DNA of 64,000 nucleotides, taken from positions 62,001-126,000 of the forward strand of contig NZ_JAQSVC010000005.1 of assembly GCF_029603165.1 (NCBI RefSeq), given 5' to 3'. A program made the translations under genes and the position numbers. Below, one piece after another: positions 1 to 9,225 of the stretch. The DNA comes from Galbibacter pacificus (GTDB lineage Bacteria > Bacteroidota > Bacteroidia > Flavobacteriales > Flavobacteriaceae). The notes beneath the pieces were generated by a model. The model made no database searches. It was not told where the DNA came from and saw only the letters and a program-made list of their open reading frames with translations. Numbering within the stretch: the first letter of the stretch is position 1; each line of letters starts with the position of its first letter.

Positions 1-224
1 TCCAATGCATTTTGTGCTTCGTAGCCTTCCTTTTCCTGAAGTTTTTTTAATTGTTCCGCGGTCAAGTTTTTATTGTCCAGTTCCAGCCGGGCTTCAAAAG
101 GAACAATGGCCACGGTTTTATGGTCTTTGCTAAGTTCTTTAAAAGATTCGCTTTGATAAATGGTTTTTTGGCCAAAACCAAGGGCACTCATCATCAATAC
201 AATTAAAAATATATGTTTTTTCAT
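1..224 (-). CDS. Secreted protein of unknown function (N-terminal part only)
   Basis: The first 74 residues of a minus-strand gene that runs off the left edge. The start ATG lies at 222-224. A signal peptide is clear (MKKHIFLIVLMMSALGFGQ), with likely cleavage after the GFG stretch. The following residues (a SFKEL..DHKTVAIVPFEA segment, then a Lys/Glu-rich stretch ending EKEGYEAQNAL) fit a periplasmic or surface protein, but I do not recognise the family. It lies 71 bases downstream of the TonB-dependent receptor gene on the same strand, so co-transcription is possible. Confidence 0.75.
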   Translation of the reverse strand, partial: MKKHIFLIVLMMSALGFGQKTIYQSESFKELSKDHKTVAIVPFEARLELDNKNLTAEQLKKLQEKEGYEAQNAL

Positions 225-295
225 TAAAATGCTATTTCACAGAATCCTGTTTTGCTGTATTTGTTTTATTAATTTCTAATTAAATGAATAGCTGG

Positions 296-2722
296 TTAAA
301 ATTTTAATCCGGCCTTAATATTAAAAATCCTTCCGGTCATGTAGTTTGGTATGGCGTATTGTGTATTGGTGTAATAATCGTCTACCCATGTATTGGTAAT
401 CGAGTTTTGGACATCAAAAATATTGAAAATCTCGAAGCCCACATGAATTTCTTCAAATTTATTGTTCCAATTGCTGTTTTTAACTTTTTGTTTACGGTCT
501 AGCAATATATAATTAATGCCAACGTCCATTCTTTTGTAATCGGGAAGTCGCAATTGGTAATCGTACGGGTCGGCATAATCGGGGCTTCCACCGGGCAGCC
601 CAGTATTGTACACTCCGTTTAGGTACAGTTTTACATTGGGGATACTTGGTATATAATCTTGGAAAAGTACTGCAAATTTTAGGCGCTGGTCCGTTGGCCT
701 TGGAATATAACCGCGGTTGTCTATGTTTTCCTCGGTTTTTAAGTAGCCAAAGCTAAACCACGATTGGGTACCGGGAACAAACTCGCCGTTCAGCCTAAAA
801 TCCAATCCATAAGCATAAGCCACGGCATTGTTTGCTGCTTCATACCGAATGCGCACATTTTCGAGCGTGTAGGGGTTTACATCATTTAAATATTTATAAT
901 ACGCTTCCGAAGTTAGTTTAAAAGGACGGTCCCAAAGCTTAAAGCTGTAATCGTGCCCCAATACAATATGATATGATTTTTGTGCTTTTACAAAAGGGTT
1001 AACATGCCCGGTGCTATCACGCATTTCCCTATAAAATGGGGGTTGTTGGTAAAGCCCCCCGGCCAGACGGAAAAGCATGTCCTTTTTCCAGTTTGGTTTT
1101 ATGGCAACCTGCATTCTGGGGCTTACCACAAATTGAGAGTTTGAGTCGATACTGTCTCCGGAGACATTCCAAAAGTGCCCTCTTATTCCAGCATTGAGCC
1201 ATACCTTGTTTTCTCCCAAAAAAACATACCTGCTCCATTGCATAAACCCCATAAGTCTGTTGTTGGTTACATTATTATCGGCTTTTAGGGCATGCAATGG
1301 CGGAATGTTCCAGTTGTACGGGGAGTTTAAGTCAACGGTGTCTACTGTTACGGTATCCACGGTTTCGTACTCTTTCAAATGGTCCTTAAAATTCTCTAAA
1401 GTATATTTTATGCCCCATTCTATGGTGGTGTTCTCTTTTTCGTAAAACCCTTTATGCTGTATATTAAAAATGGTAGCATTTAGTTTGTTGTTGGCATATT
1501 CATATTGTCGGCCAATGTTTTGGTATTCTTCAACCAGTCCGCCCATGACAGTGTCTATTTCCCCCATGCTATAACGGCCTGCAATATTGTAATATTCCTT
1601 TTCCTTGGTATGATATAAAGAACCAATAAATTTTAACGATGTATTTTGATTAACCTGATAAACCCCCTTTAAGGCTCCAAAAGTCGTTTTATAGCTGTCT
1701 TCTTCATTTCCCCTGTAATCAACCCTGACCGAAACCGGGTCGTCTATGGTGCCAAAAGTGGTTTGTCGGGTTTCTGGCTGATAATCATATTCGTTTAACG
1801 ATAAATTTCCAAGGAAATGAAGCTGGAACTTCCCCGACAGCCTGTAGGTTAAAAAAGTTTGCGCATCGGCAAATATAGGGTTGTAATTGGTTTCGGTGTC
1901 TTTGCTATTAACCAAAAGGCTGTTGTTCCTGTACCTAACACCGCTTAAAGTTGTAAAACGCTTGTTTTTAGAGGTGGTCCCCAAATACGCACTTCCTCCA
2001 AGCAAACTTATGTCCACGCCGCCCATTAATTCTGAAGGGGTTCTGTAGGTAACATCGAGTACCGACGATAATTTGTCTCCATATTTGGCCTGAAAGCCGC
2101 CCGCAGAAAAATCAATATCTTGGATAAGGTCTGTATTGATAAAACTCATACCTTCTTGCTGACCGGAACGAACGAGGAAAGGCCGGTAAATTTCAAACTC
2201 GTTAACATATACCAGATTCTCGTCGTAATTCCCGCCCCTTACGGCATATTGCGTACTCAATTCGTTGTTTGAGTTAACGCCCGGAAGCGATTTTAAAATG
2301 TTTTCCACCCCGGCATTGGCCCCAGGAATCGTCCTGACGATTTCGGGATCGATATTTTGAATGCCCTCAACGGTTTTTTTATTTTTTGAAGAAACCACCA
2401 CTTCCCCTATTTGTTTGATCTGCGTTTCCATTATCGGGTTAAACTCCATGTCTTCCCCGTTTTCCAATTGAACGGACAATACAATTTCTTCAAATGAAAT
2501 ATGGGTAAAATGAAGCGTAACATCCTTATTTGCTGGGACTATTACCTTATAAAAGCCGTTAGAATTGGTTTTTACCCCTTTTTCTGAAACGATTACCGAT
2601 ACGTTTTCAATGGGCATATTCGAATTGTCAAGAACAATACCCCGAATGGTAGCGGTTTGGCTATAAAATAGGTTTACGGTCAAGAAAAACAGTAAAAAAA
2701 GGATATTAGGCTTGATTTTCAA
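296..2722 (-). CDS. TonB-dependent outer membrane receptor
   Basis: 808 residues. Order of parts: signal peptide (about 1-21, ending NLFYSQ), a carboxypeptidase-regulatory-like beta-sandwich (about 23-107, begins TATIRGIVLD), a plug domain (about 120-225, with SLPGVNSNNELSTQYAVRGG), then a beta-barrel ending in an aromatic C-terminus (IKAGLKF). This is the usual Bacteroidetes layout of an active outer membrane transporter driven by TonB. The start is a TTG at 2720-2722; there is no in-frame ATG that would keep the signal peptide. Only 11 bases separate it from the M23 peptidase upstream, so the two are probably one operon. No SusD partner is present, so it is more like a receptor for a small ligand than a SusC. 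The substrate cannot be told from sequence. Confidence 0.9.
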   Translation of the reverse strand: MKIKPNILFLLFFLTVNLFYSQTATIRGIVLDNSNMPIENVSVIVSEKGVKTNSNGFYKVIVPANKDVTLHFTHISFEEIVLSVQLENGEDMEFNPIMETQIKQIGEVVVSSKNKKTVEGIQNIDPEIVRTIPGANAGVENILKSLPGVNSNNELSTQYAVRGGNYDENLVYVNEFEIYRPFLVRSGQQEGMSFINTDLIQDIDFSAGGFQAKYGDKLSSVLDVTYRTPSELMGGVDISLLGGSAYLGTTSKNKRFTTLSGVRYRNNSLLVNSKDTETNYNPIFADAQTFLTYRLSGKFQLHFLGNLSLNEYDYQPETRQTTFGTIDDPVSVRVDYRGNEEDSYKTTFGALKGVYQVNQNTSLKFIGSLYHTKEKEYYNIAGRYSMGEIDTVMGGLVEEYQNIGRQYEYANNKLNATIFNIQHKGFYEKENTTIEWGIKYTLENFKDHLKEYETVDTVTVDTVDLNSPYNWNIPPLHALKADNNVTNNRLMGFMQWSRYVFLGENKVWLNAGIRGHFWNVSGDSIDSNSQFVVSPRMQVAIKPNWKKDMLFRLAGGLYQQPPFYREMRDSTGHVNPFVKAQKSYHIVLGHDYSFKLWDRPFKLTSEAYYKYLNDVNPYTLENVRIRYEAANNAVAYAYGLDFRLNGEFVPGTQSWFSFGYLKTEENIDNRGYIPRPTDQRLKFAVLFQDYIPSIPNVKLYLNGVYNTGLPGGSPDYADPYDYQLRLPDYKRMDVGINYILLDRKQKVKNSNWNNKFEEIHVGFEIFNIFDVQNSITNTWVDDYYTNTQYAIPNYMTGRIFNIKAGLKF

Positions 2723-2733
2723 TACACTAAAGT

Positions 2734-4419
2734 TTATTTACGGTAAAAAACAGCATTAAAAGTAGTATTATTTCCAACATTATCGGTAACAAATACTTCT
2801 AAATAATTTGCCGAATCTTTAAAATCGATGTCGTTTAAATCATACGTAAGTGTATTGTCTTTATATTCGTATTCCATTAATATCCATTCGCCGTTTATGG
2901 TTGCCCGGTATGAATTAATGCCGCTTAAATCGTCATGAATTTCCAGCTTTATATTGCCGAAATTAGAAAGCCACTGCCCGTCCCTAAAGTTAGAGGGCCT
3001 TACGGTGGGAGATATGGTATCTTTCATAACGGTAAACCTGCCAAGGTCTCTTGTACGGGTGCTTAAAATGTTTCCTTTTCTGTAGGTATGCTCATACGAG
3101 GGGCGGTCGTCTTCATCTAAATGCGCTATAAATAATTTGCTTATATCGTCTTCGTTTAAACGGTTTATGTCCATACTGATCGTGTAATTGCTTTTTACGG
3201 CAACACTTTCGTTGTGTATGGAAATACTGTCCCCGGTTCCTTTAAGGTCTATAAAAAAATCGTGGTAAAAAGTATTTGCCGGAAAAAATGCGGTCGCATC
3301 TCCCACTTTGTAGATGTTGTCGCGGGCAGCGATGAGGTATTTTCCCGTATTCGCATCATCTTTTTTATGGATAAGTTCTTGTTTCTTGCCTTCAACTGGA
3401 ACAATTATGGTGCTTGTATTTCCAGCAAAATCAGACACTTCCATTACAATTTGGTACGACAGGCCTTCCGCAATGGGAATTATGCCCTCATCGTTTCTTT
3501 TTTTATAGATGCTAAGTTTGTTATAGGGTTCTATGTAGCATTTTTGTATTCTTTTATTGTCTTCAATATAGGTTGGGTAATCTATCAAGGTGTTTATGTA
3601 CCTACTTTCGTTAAAAGAAAAAGTTTCAAAATCGTATTCAAAATTAAGCGTGCCATTTACGGTTAAACATACTTTGTATGCTCCGTTTTTATTATAGGCC
3701 ATATCAAGCTGGTCGTATGTTTCCACTCCAAGGCCAATGTTTCCGCTGGCAGTTATTTTATTGGCCAGATACGTTCCGTCTGCTTGTTTTACAAGTTGCA
3801 ATTCTGTTCGCTTGTTTCCGTTGTTAATAATAGCGCCGTTGGCAAGCGGGTATGCATAAACCCCAAGGATGCGCGGTGCCTTTGTATCTTTTACCTCGTA
3901 CCCAAACAATAACGGGTTTATGGGTTTGGCCGCACTGTCGCGAATTTCAAAATGTAAATGCGGTCCGCCACTGCCGCCCGTATTTCCACTAAAGGCAATG
4001 ATATCCCCTTTTTTAAGCGGAAACTCGTTGCTTTCGGGAAAAAGTTCAATTTCGTATGATTGGTTTTTGTATTGATGCTTTTTTACATAGGCTTCAATTT
4101 CGGGTGAAAAACGTTGTAAATGCCCGTAAACCGACGTGTAACCGTTTGGATGCGTTACATAGATGGCTTTTCCGTAACCATAATGCTGAATTTTAATCCT
4201 TGAAACATATCCATTGGCCACGGCATGAACATCCAGGCCTTCCCGTTGCTGTGTTTTTATATCCATGCCCGAATGAAAATGATTGGAGCGCAATTCGCCA
4301 AAAGTCCCCGCCAATACTATGGGGATATCCAATGGCGAACGAAAATAATTCTCAGGGTAACTGGTTTGGGCATAAATAAATTGGGAAAATAAAATACTAC
4401 AAATAAAAAAATACCGCAT
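2734..4419 (-). CDS. M23 family peptidoglycan endopeptidase
   Basis: 561 residues with a signal peptide (about 1-18, ending IYAQ). The LytM/M23 zinc peptidase domain is near the N-terminus (about 45-160) and carries the expected ligands: HxGxD (H49, D53, in HSGMDIKT) and HLHFE (H154, H156). Family members cut peptide cross-links in peptidoglycan, in the periplasm. The remaining 400 residues look like beta-sandwich modules (for example DLSGINSYRATINGEW) whose role is unknown; this long C-terminal extension is common in flavobacterial homologues. It is the first gene of a likely operon with the TonB-dependent receptor and is divergent from the zapA unit. Confidence 0.9.
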   Translation of the reverse strand: MRYFFICSILFSQFIYAQTSYPENYFRSPLDIPIVLAGTFGELRSNHFHSGMDIKTQQREGLDVHAVANGYVSRIKIQHYGYGKAIYVTHPNGYTSVYGHLQRFSPEIEAYVKKHQYKNQSYEIELFPESNEFPLKKGDIIAFSGNTGGSGGPHLHFEIRDSAAKPINPLLFGYEVKDTKAPRILGVYAYPLANGAIINNGNKRTELQLVKQADGTYLANKITASGNIGLGVETYDQLDMAYNKNGAYKVCLTVNGTLNFEYDFETFSFNESRYINTLIDYPTYIEDNKRIQKCYIEPYNKLSIYKKRNDEGIIPIAEGLSYQIVMEVSDFAGNTSTIIVPVEGKKQELIHKKDDANTGKYLIAARDNIYKVGDATAFFPANTFYHDFFIDLKGTGDSISIHNESVAVKSNYTISMDINRLNEDDISKLFIAHLDEDDRPSYEHTYRKGNILSTRTRDLGRFTVMKDTISPTVRPSNFRDGQWLSNFGNIKLEIHDDLSGINSYRATINGEWILMEYEYKDNTLTYDLNDIDFKDSANYLEVFVTDNVGNNTTFNAVFYRK

Positions 4420-4531
4420 GGGAAAATTGTTATGCTGCTAAATTAAAGAATTGATAATTAAACGAGAAAAAACTACTCTTAAAACGCAAATTTCGTTATA
4501 TTAGTTTATTAAAAGAAATTTTTGCAAACTA

Positions 4532-4562
4532 TTGTGAGGTATGTAAAGGTGTCTTAACTTTG
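4532..4562 (+). promoter_or_regulatory. Candidate Bacteroidetes-type promoter for the zapA unit
   Basis: TTG at 4532-4534, then 20 bases, then TAACTTTG at 4555-4562, a match to the Bacteroidetes -33/-7 pattern (TTTG, about 19 bases, TAnnTTTG). Transcription would start near 4568-4570, which makes the ATG at 4590 a better start for the next gene than the GTG at 4572. Confidence 0.6.
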
Positions 4563-4589
4563 TAAAGATATGTGTTGAACATTGCATGT

Positions 4590-4880
4590 ATGAGCGAAAT
4601 TATAGAAATTGTTGATTCTCTGGAGAATAAGATTGGTCAGTTGCTTAAAAAGTTGAAGCAACAACAAGAGGTCAATCGGCAATTAAAAGAAGAATTGGCG
4701 GTTTCTAAAAATGAAAATAAGGATTTAGCACTTTCCGTTACCCAATGGGAAGAAAAATATGAATCGCTCAAGCTAGCAAATTCAATGCTTGGCAGTAATC
4801 AAAGTAAAACAGAAGCTAAGCTTAAAATAAATACTTTAATCCGTGAAATTGATCAGTGTATCGCTCAACTATCGGAATAA
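4590..4880 (+). CDS. Small coiled-coil protein upstream of zapA
   Basis: 96 residues from the ATG at 4590; an in-frame GTG at 4572 would add six residues but lies almost on the predicted transcription start. After a short N-terminal helix the protein is one long charged helix rich in Glu, Lys and Gln with leucine spacing typical of a coiled coil (ENKIGQLLKKLKQQQ, then VSKNENKDLALSVTQWEEK). No signal peptide or membrane segment. It lies 12 bases before zapA, so the two are co-transcribed. Size, coiled coil and position suggest a cell-division accessory protein of the ZapB type, but this is inference; I do not see a motif that proves it. Confidence 0.75.
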   Translation: MSEIIEIVDSLENKIGQLLKKLKQQQEVNRQLKEELAVSKNENKDLALSVTQWEEKYESLKLANSMLGSNQSKTEAKLKINTLIREIDQCIAQLSE

Positions 4881-4892
4881 ATTGTTCTAACA

Positions 4893-5183
4893 ATGGGAGG
4901 AAAGCTTAAAATCAAAATATCTATTGCAGACAGGGTATATCCCCTAACGGTAGCGCCAGAACAGGAAGAAGGATTAAGAAAGGCAGCAAAGAGCATAGAT
5001 GCATTGATCAAGCAATTCGAACAGAATTATGCCGTAAGGGACAAACAGGACGTGTTGGCAATGTGTGCCCTGCAATTTGCCTCCAAAGTAGAACAAAAAG
5101 GTATTGATAAGGAAAATATAAACGAAGAAATGAACGAGCGGTTAAAAAAATTGGACGCTCTTGTTTCTGGGCATTTAAGCTAA
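4893..5183 (+). CDS. zapA: Cell division protein ZapA
   Basis: 96 residues, the family's usual length. The N-terminal half has the ZapA globular pattern (KIKISIADRVYPLTV, then EEGLRKAAKSIDALIKQFEQ) and the C-terminal half is a helix for dimerisation (QDVLAMCALQFASKVEQ). ZapA binds FtsZ and promotes bundling of filaments at the division ring. It follows the small coiled-coil gene by 12 bases and precedes the 6S RNA. zapA next to 6S RNA is also the arrangement in many proteobacteria. Confidence 0.92.
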   Translation: MGGKLKIKISIADRVYPLTVAPEQEEGLRKAAKSIDALIKQFEQNYAVRDKQDVLAMCALQFASKVEQKGIDKENINEEMNERLKKLDALVSGHLS

Positions 5184-5220
5184 AAAAATAGAATGTTCTT
5201 TTAAATAATATAATGTTACT

Positions 5221-5415
5221 GCCTACATTGGTTGCATTTTTTTGACAAACTCAACAAGTATTAATTAAAAAAGGTGAGTTCAAATTGTAAAAGCATGCCG
5301 CTCCTCTGATTAATTTCAGGACTTAGGAACCGCGGACCCTTGATCAGTTTGGTAGCCTTAAACCTGTTTTATGGAGTTTGTACAAAACTTCAATGCCAAT
5401 GTAGGCTTTTTTTTT
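5221..5415 (+). ncRNA. ssrS: 6S RNA (6S-Flavo type)
   Basis: A long imperfect hairpin fills the gap between zapA and rny. The outer stem is a perfect 11-base inverted repeat (5221-5231 with 5396-5406), continued by CATT/AATG (5235-5238 with 5392-5395) and a perfect 8-base stem ACAAACTC/GAGTTTGT (5245-5252 with 5374-5381). Between them lies a long, partly unpaired centre with a G/C-rich segment near 5330-5340. The RNA ends in nine T residues (5407-5415). Closing stem, large bubble and T-run are what 6S RNA looks like; it mimics an open promoter and holds RNA polymerase. Position after zapA agrees. The exact 5' end is inferred from the stem. Confidence 0.8.
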
Positions 5416-5429
5416 AAATATATGTAAAG

Positions 5430-6995
5430 ATGGATAATACTACACTATCAATAATTGTTGGAGTAATAAGTATAATAGTTGGGTTTATAATAGCCAAGGT
5501 TCTTGAGAAGAACAATGCAACAAAAATGATCTCCGGGGCAAAAAAAGAAGCCCAGAAAATATTGAAAGAGGCAAAAACAGAAGGCGAAAGCATTAAAAAA
5601 GATAAGATACTGCAAGCCAAGGAAAAGTTTTTAGAGCTCAAGGCAGAACACGAAAAAGTGATTATTGCAAAAGATAAAAAGATAGCCGAGGCCGAAAAAA
5701 GAACCCGTGATAAAGAGTCGCAGGTATCTAGCGAACTGGCAAAAAACAAGAAGGCCAATACCGAACTGGAGGCCAAGAGCAAGGATTACGATTTTAGGCT
5801 GGACTTTCTAGATAAAAAACAGGGCGAAATAGAAAAGCTCCATAAAAGTCAAATCGAGCAATTAGAAGTTATCTCAGGGCTTTCTGCGGAAGAGGCCAAA
5901 AGCCAATTGGTAGAATCTTTAAAGACAGAGGCAAGGAGCGATGCCATGACGTATATCCAAAATACCATGGAAGAAGCCAAATTAACCGCCCAGCAAGAAG
6001 CCAAAAAAGTTATTGTAAACACCATTCAGCGTATCGGTACCGAAGAAGCCATAGACAATTGTGTGTCTGTGTTCAATTTAGAGTCGGATGATGTAAAAGG
6101 CCGTATTATTGGCCGTGAAGGAAGAAATATCAGGGCGCTCGAATCTGCAACAGGTGTAGAAATTATAGTAGACGATACCCCAGAAGCCATTATTCTTTCG
6201 TGTTTCGACTCGGTAAGAAGGGAAATAGCAAGGTTGTCGCTCCACCGTTTGGTAACCGATGGAAGAATACACCCGGCACGTATTGAAGAAGTGGTTAAAA
6301 AGACCAAAAAACAAATTGAAGAAGAGATTATTGAAGTAGGAAAACGTACGGTAATCGATTTGGGGATTCATGGACTGCATCCAGAACTCATTAAGGCCGT
6401 AGGTAGAATGAAGTACCGTTCTTCTTATGGACAAAACTTATTGCAGCACTCAAGGGAAGTGGCAAAACTTTGTAGCGTTATGGCCGCAGAACTTGGCATT
6501 AATGCCAAACTTGCCAAAAGAGCAGGATTGTTGCACGATATTGGTAAAGTACCCGAAACCGAGATAGAAACCCCTCATGCCATCCTTGGAATGGAGTGGG
6601 CCGAGAAATATGGCGAAAAGCCAGATGTATGTAATGCCATTGGGGCCCACCACGACGAAATAGAAATGAAAACCTTATTGGCGCCAATAGTCCAAGTGTG
6701 CGATGCCATAAGCGGTGCAAGGCCAGGTGCAAGGCGCCAGGTGCTGGATTCTTACATACAGCGTTTAAAAGATCTGGAAGAAATTGCTTTTGGCTTTACA
6801 GGAGTTAAAAAAGCTTATGCAATCCAGGCAGGAAGGGAATTGCGCGTAATTGTAGAAAGCGAAAAAGTAAGCGACGATAAAGCTTCTGAACTATCGTTTG
6901 AGATATCCCAAAAAATTCAAACAGACATGACGTATCCTGGTCAGGTAAAAATTACGGTTATCAGGGAGACAAGAGCCGTGAATATAGCAAAATAA
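5430..6995 (+). CDS. rny: Ribonuclease Y
   Basis: 521 residues, normal for the family. Domain order: one N-terminal membrane helix (about 5-25, [20 protein letters not shown]), a long charged coiled coil (about 30-200), a KH RNA-binding domain (about 211-275, [15 protein letters not shown]), and an HD domain with LLHDIGK near residue 369. The enzyme is a membrane-anchored endoribonuclease that starts mRNA decay. The start ATG is only 14 bases after the T-run of the 6S RNA, so rny must use read-through from that unit or a promoter inside it. Confidence 0.96.
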   Translation: MDNTTLSIIVGVISIIVGFIIAKVLEKNNATKMISGAKKEAQKILKEAKTEGESIKKDKILQAKEKFLELKAEHEKVIIAKDKKIAEAEKRTRDKESQVSSELAKNKKANTELEAKSKDYDFRLDFLDKKQGEIEKLHKSQIEQLEVISGLSAEEAKSQLVESLKTEARSDAMTYIQNTMEEAKLTAQQEAKKVIVNTIQRIGTEEAIDNCVSVFNLESDDVKGRIIGREGRNIRALESATGVEIIVDDTPEAIILSCFDSVRREIARLSLHRLVTDGRIHPARIEEVVKKTKKQIEEEIIEVGKRTVIDLGIHGLHPELIKAVGRMKYRSSYGQNLLQHSREVAKLCSVMAAELGINAKLAKRAGLLHDIGKVPETEIETPHAILGMEWAEKYGEKPDVCNAIGAHHDEIEMKTLLAPIVQVCDAISGARPGARRQVLDSYIQRLKDLEEIAFGFTGVKKAYAIQAGRELRVIVESEKVSDDKASELSFEISQKIQTDMTYPGQVKITVIRETRAVNIAK

Positions 6996-7092
6996 TTTTT
7001 TTGTTGTAGAAAATAAATTTAACAAAAAATATTCTCTTATTATAGATTATATGTTTATATTAGTGCCATAAACTATATAATATTATAATCTT

Positions 7093-7686
7093 ATGAAAAA
7101 ATTACTATTACTATTTATTGTTATTATGGCGGGTGCCTACTCGGCTCAAGCACAGGAAAAAGGAAAATTTAGAGTAGGCCTGGATATAGGCTACGCAGCT
7201 GCTTCAGGTGGAGGTGGAATGTTGTTTGATATTGAGCCCAAATACAATATCGCCGATAATATGAACGTAGGTTTAAGAATTGCCGGAGCCGCCACTGCAA
7301 GGGACGTAAATGGAAAAGATGCCAAAGTTTCTACTTCTTCCTCTTATTTAGGTACGTATGATTATTATTTTCATAATGGCTCTAGTTCTTTCGCACCTTT
7401 TCTTGGTGCCGGTGTAGGATATTATGGATTGTCCAGTATCGGGTTTGATAATAGTGATGCTGAAATTGATGTTTCAGGAAAATTTGGAGGAATGGTCCGT
7501 GGTGGTTTTGAAGTTGGAAAATTCAGGCTTGGACTTGAATACAACATCATTCCTAAAACAAAATCAGAAGGTTTTTCTATAACAGATGACGGATCAAGCG
7601 TTGAAGTTGGTTCTGTTGAAATTAAGAATAGCTACTTTGGTGTTTCCGTTGGTTTCTACTTTGGTGGCGGAAAATGGAAAAGATAA
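7093..7686 (+). CDS. Outer membrane beta-barrel protein
   Basis: 197 residues with a signal peptide (about 1-20, ending AYSAQAQ) followed by alternating strands rich in Gly and aromatic residues and ending GVSVGFYFGGGKWKR. This fits a small OmpX/OmpW/PorT-like eight-stranded barrel: KFRVGLDIGYA at the start, LGAGVGYYGLS in the middle, FRLGLEYNIIPK near the end. Function unknown. It stands alone, followed by a strong terminator. Confidence 0.8.
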   Translation: MKKLLLLFIVIMAGAYSAQAQEKGKFRVGLDIGYAAASGGGGMLFDIEPKYNIADNMNVGLRIAGAATARDVNGKDAKVSTSSSYLGTYDYYFHNGSSSFAPFLGAGVGYYGLSSIGFDNSDAEIDVSGKFGGMVRGGFEVGKFRLGLEYNIIPKTKSEGFSITDDGSSVEVGSVEIKNSYFGVSVGFYFGGGKWKR

Positions 7687-7718
7687 TTTCATAATAGATA
7701 GATTTTTATTTAAAATGG

Positions 7719-7747
7719 GGTCCGGTATTGCACCGGACCTTTTTTTT
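7719..7747 (+). terminator. Rho-independent terminator after the barrel gene
   Basis: Perfect 8-base stem GGTCCGGT (7719-7726) / ACCGGACC (7732-7739), 5-base loop, then eight T residues. Confidence 0.9.
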
Positions 7748-7862
7748 ATGGCATAACAACAAAAATGCTTAAATAATATTGCTCCTGTTTTTCATATAAT
7801 AAGAATCATCTATAATATTGTATCTTTCCAAAAAAATAAAAGCACCAATTAATTTTCAATAG

Positions 7863-9011
7863 ATGAAACTATCCATAATATCCCTTTCGTTACTTTTAAT
7901 GATAGGGTGTAAAGAATCAAATCAAAAACAAGAAACTGTAAAAGTGGCTGCCGAGACGAAAAAACAAACAGAACCTAAAAATATTGCTTTTTATGTAGGG
8001 ACATATACCAATGGTGAAAGTGAAGGAATATACAGTTATTCGGTAAACAGAGACGGGAAGCTTAAAAACAATGGATTGGCGGCCATGAGCGAAAATCCGT
8101 CTTTTTTAACTTTTTCTGATGATAAAAAATACTTGTTGGCCGTAAACGAAATAGAAGATGCCGAAGGTCAAGGAGGGGTAGAATCGTATAAAATAGAAGC
8201 AGATACTTTAAAACTTATAAACAAAAGCCCATCGGGCGGTGCACATCCGTGCTTTATTGTTGCCAATGAAGCTAATTTTGTTTTAACGGCCAATTATTCC
8301 AGCGGAAATGTAGGCTTACTTCAATTAAACTCAGCAGGAGCACTTTCGGGTATATTGGACGTGCACCAGCACACGGGAAGAGGAACCACCGAAAGACAAA
8401 AAGGGCCGCATGCACATTCTGTATGGTTGCAGCCTACTCAAAAAGACGTTGTTGAAGTAGATTTGGGTACCAATGAGCTATGGTTTACCACCATAGATGA
8501 AAAAAATAAAAAGCTAGCGCCTAAAAAAAGTGCAAAGCTTGCAATGGAAAGGGGTGCAGGACCAAGGCACATGACATTTCATCCAAATGGAAAATGGGCT
8601 TATGTTTTTAATGAATTGAACAGTACAATTACCCAATTGTCCCTTGAAAACGAAACTTATAAAATAGAAAGGACCATTAGTACAGTACCAAGTGACTTTA
8701 AAGGAGAAAATACCGCCGCGGATATCCATATTACATCCAACGGAAAATTTTTATATGCTTCAAACCGCGGTCATAATTCCATTGCTATTTTTGAAGTAGG
8801 CGCAGATGGCTCTTTAAAATCCATTGGTTTTGAGTCGGTTAAAGGTGATGGCCCGCGAAATTTTGCCATTTCCCCCAAAGAAGAATTTCTTTTGGTGGCC
8901 AATCAATATACCAACAATATAGTTTCATTCAAAAAAAATCCCGAAACAGGATTGTTGACCTATATGGATGAAATAGATGCTCCTTCTCCGGTATGTATTT
9001 TGTTTAAATAA
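7863..9011 (+). CDS. Lactonase family beta-propeller lipoprotein
   Basis: 382 residues. The N-terminus is a lipoprotein signal (lipobox around Cys16, LLLMIGCKES), so it is tethered to a membrane. The rest is the seven-bladed propeller of the YbhE/Pgl lactonase family: opening YVGTYTNGESEGIYSYSV, then LTANYSSGNVGLLQL, GPHAHSVWLQP, GAGPRHMTFHPNG and LYASNRGHNSIAIFEV, with the conserved His and Arg of the central site. Cytoplasmic members hydrolyse 6-phosphogluconolactone; exported members probably act on other sugar lactones. It lies just upstream of the hybrid regulator and glycan uptake genes, so a role in sugar oxidation is plausible but unproven. Confidence 0.88.
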   Translation: MKLSIISLSLLLMIGCKESNQKQETVKVAAETKKQTEPKNIAFYVGTYTNGESEGIYSYSVNRDGKLKNNGLAAMSENPSFLTFSDDKKYLLAVNEIEDAEGQGGVESYKIEADTLKLINKSPSGGAHPCFIVANEANFVLTANYSSGNVGLLQLNSAGALSGILDVHQHTGRGTTERQKGPHAHSVWLQPTQKDVVEVDLGTNELWFTTIDEKNKKLAPKKSAKLAMERGAGPRHMTFHPNGKWAYVFNELNSTITQLSLENETYKIERTISTVPSDFKGENTAADIHITSNGKFLYASNRGHNSIAIFEVGADGSLKSIGFESVKGDGPRNFAISPKEEFLLVANQYTNNIVSFKKNPETGLLTYMDEIDAPSPVCILFK

Positions 9012-9151
9012 ATTTTATGTAAAAGGTTTTTAAAATCTTCTGAAGGAAATTCATACATATTTAAAAATAAATTATTGTGCAGGATTTATTCTTGAAAAAT
9101 AATTTAAAAATATCATTTTATCTGATTATTTGTTAATTAATAAGTGTAAAA

Positions 9152-9181
9152 ATTGTTTTTTTAATATTTTTTATATTTTTG
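9152..9181 (+). promoter_or_regulatory. Candidate promoter of the hybrid two-component gene
   Basis: TTG at 9153-9155, 18-base spacer, TATTTTTG at 9174-9181, matching TAnnTTTG. It would give a leader of about 40 bases before the ATG at 9226. Confidence 0.5.
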
Positions 9182-9225
9182 AATTTGGTACTACATTAAA
9201 GCTAAACACCTAACATTCCTAATCT

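Noticed and set aside
3214-3666. 150-residue open frame on the plus strand
   Set aside because: It is wholly antisense to the M23 peptidase gene, whose catalytic motifs and length are intact, and has no recognisable features.
6996-7060. Terminator after rny
   Set aside because: TTTTTGTT/AACAAAAA can pair, but the stem is weak and has no G/C core or proper T-run placement.
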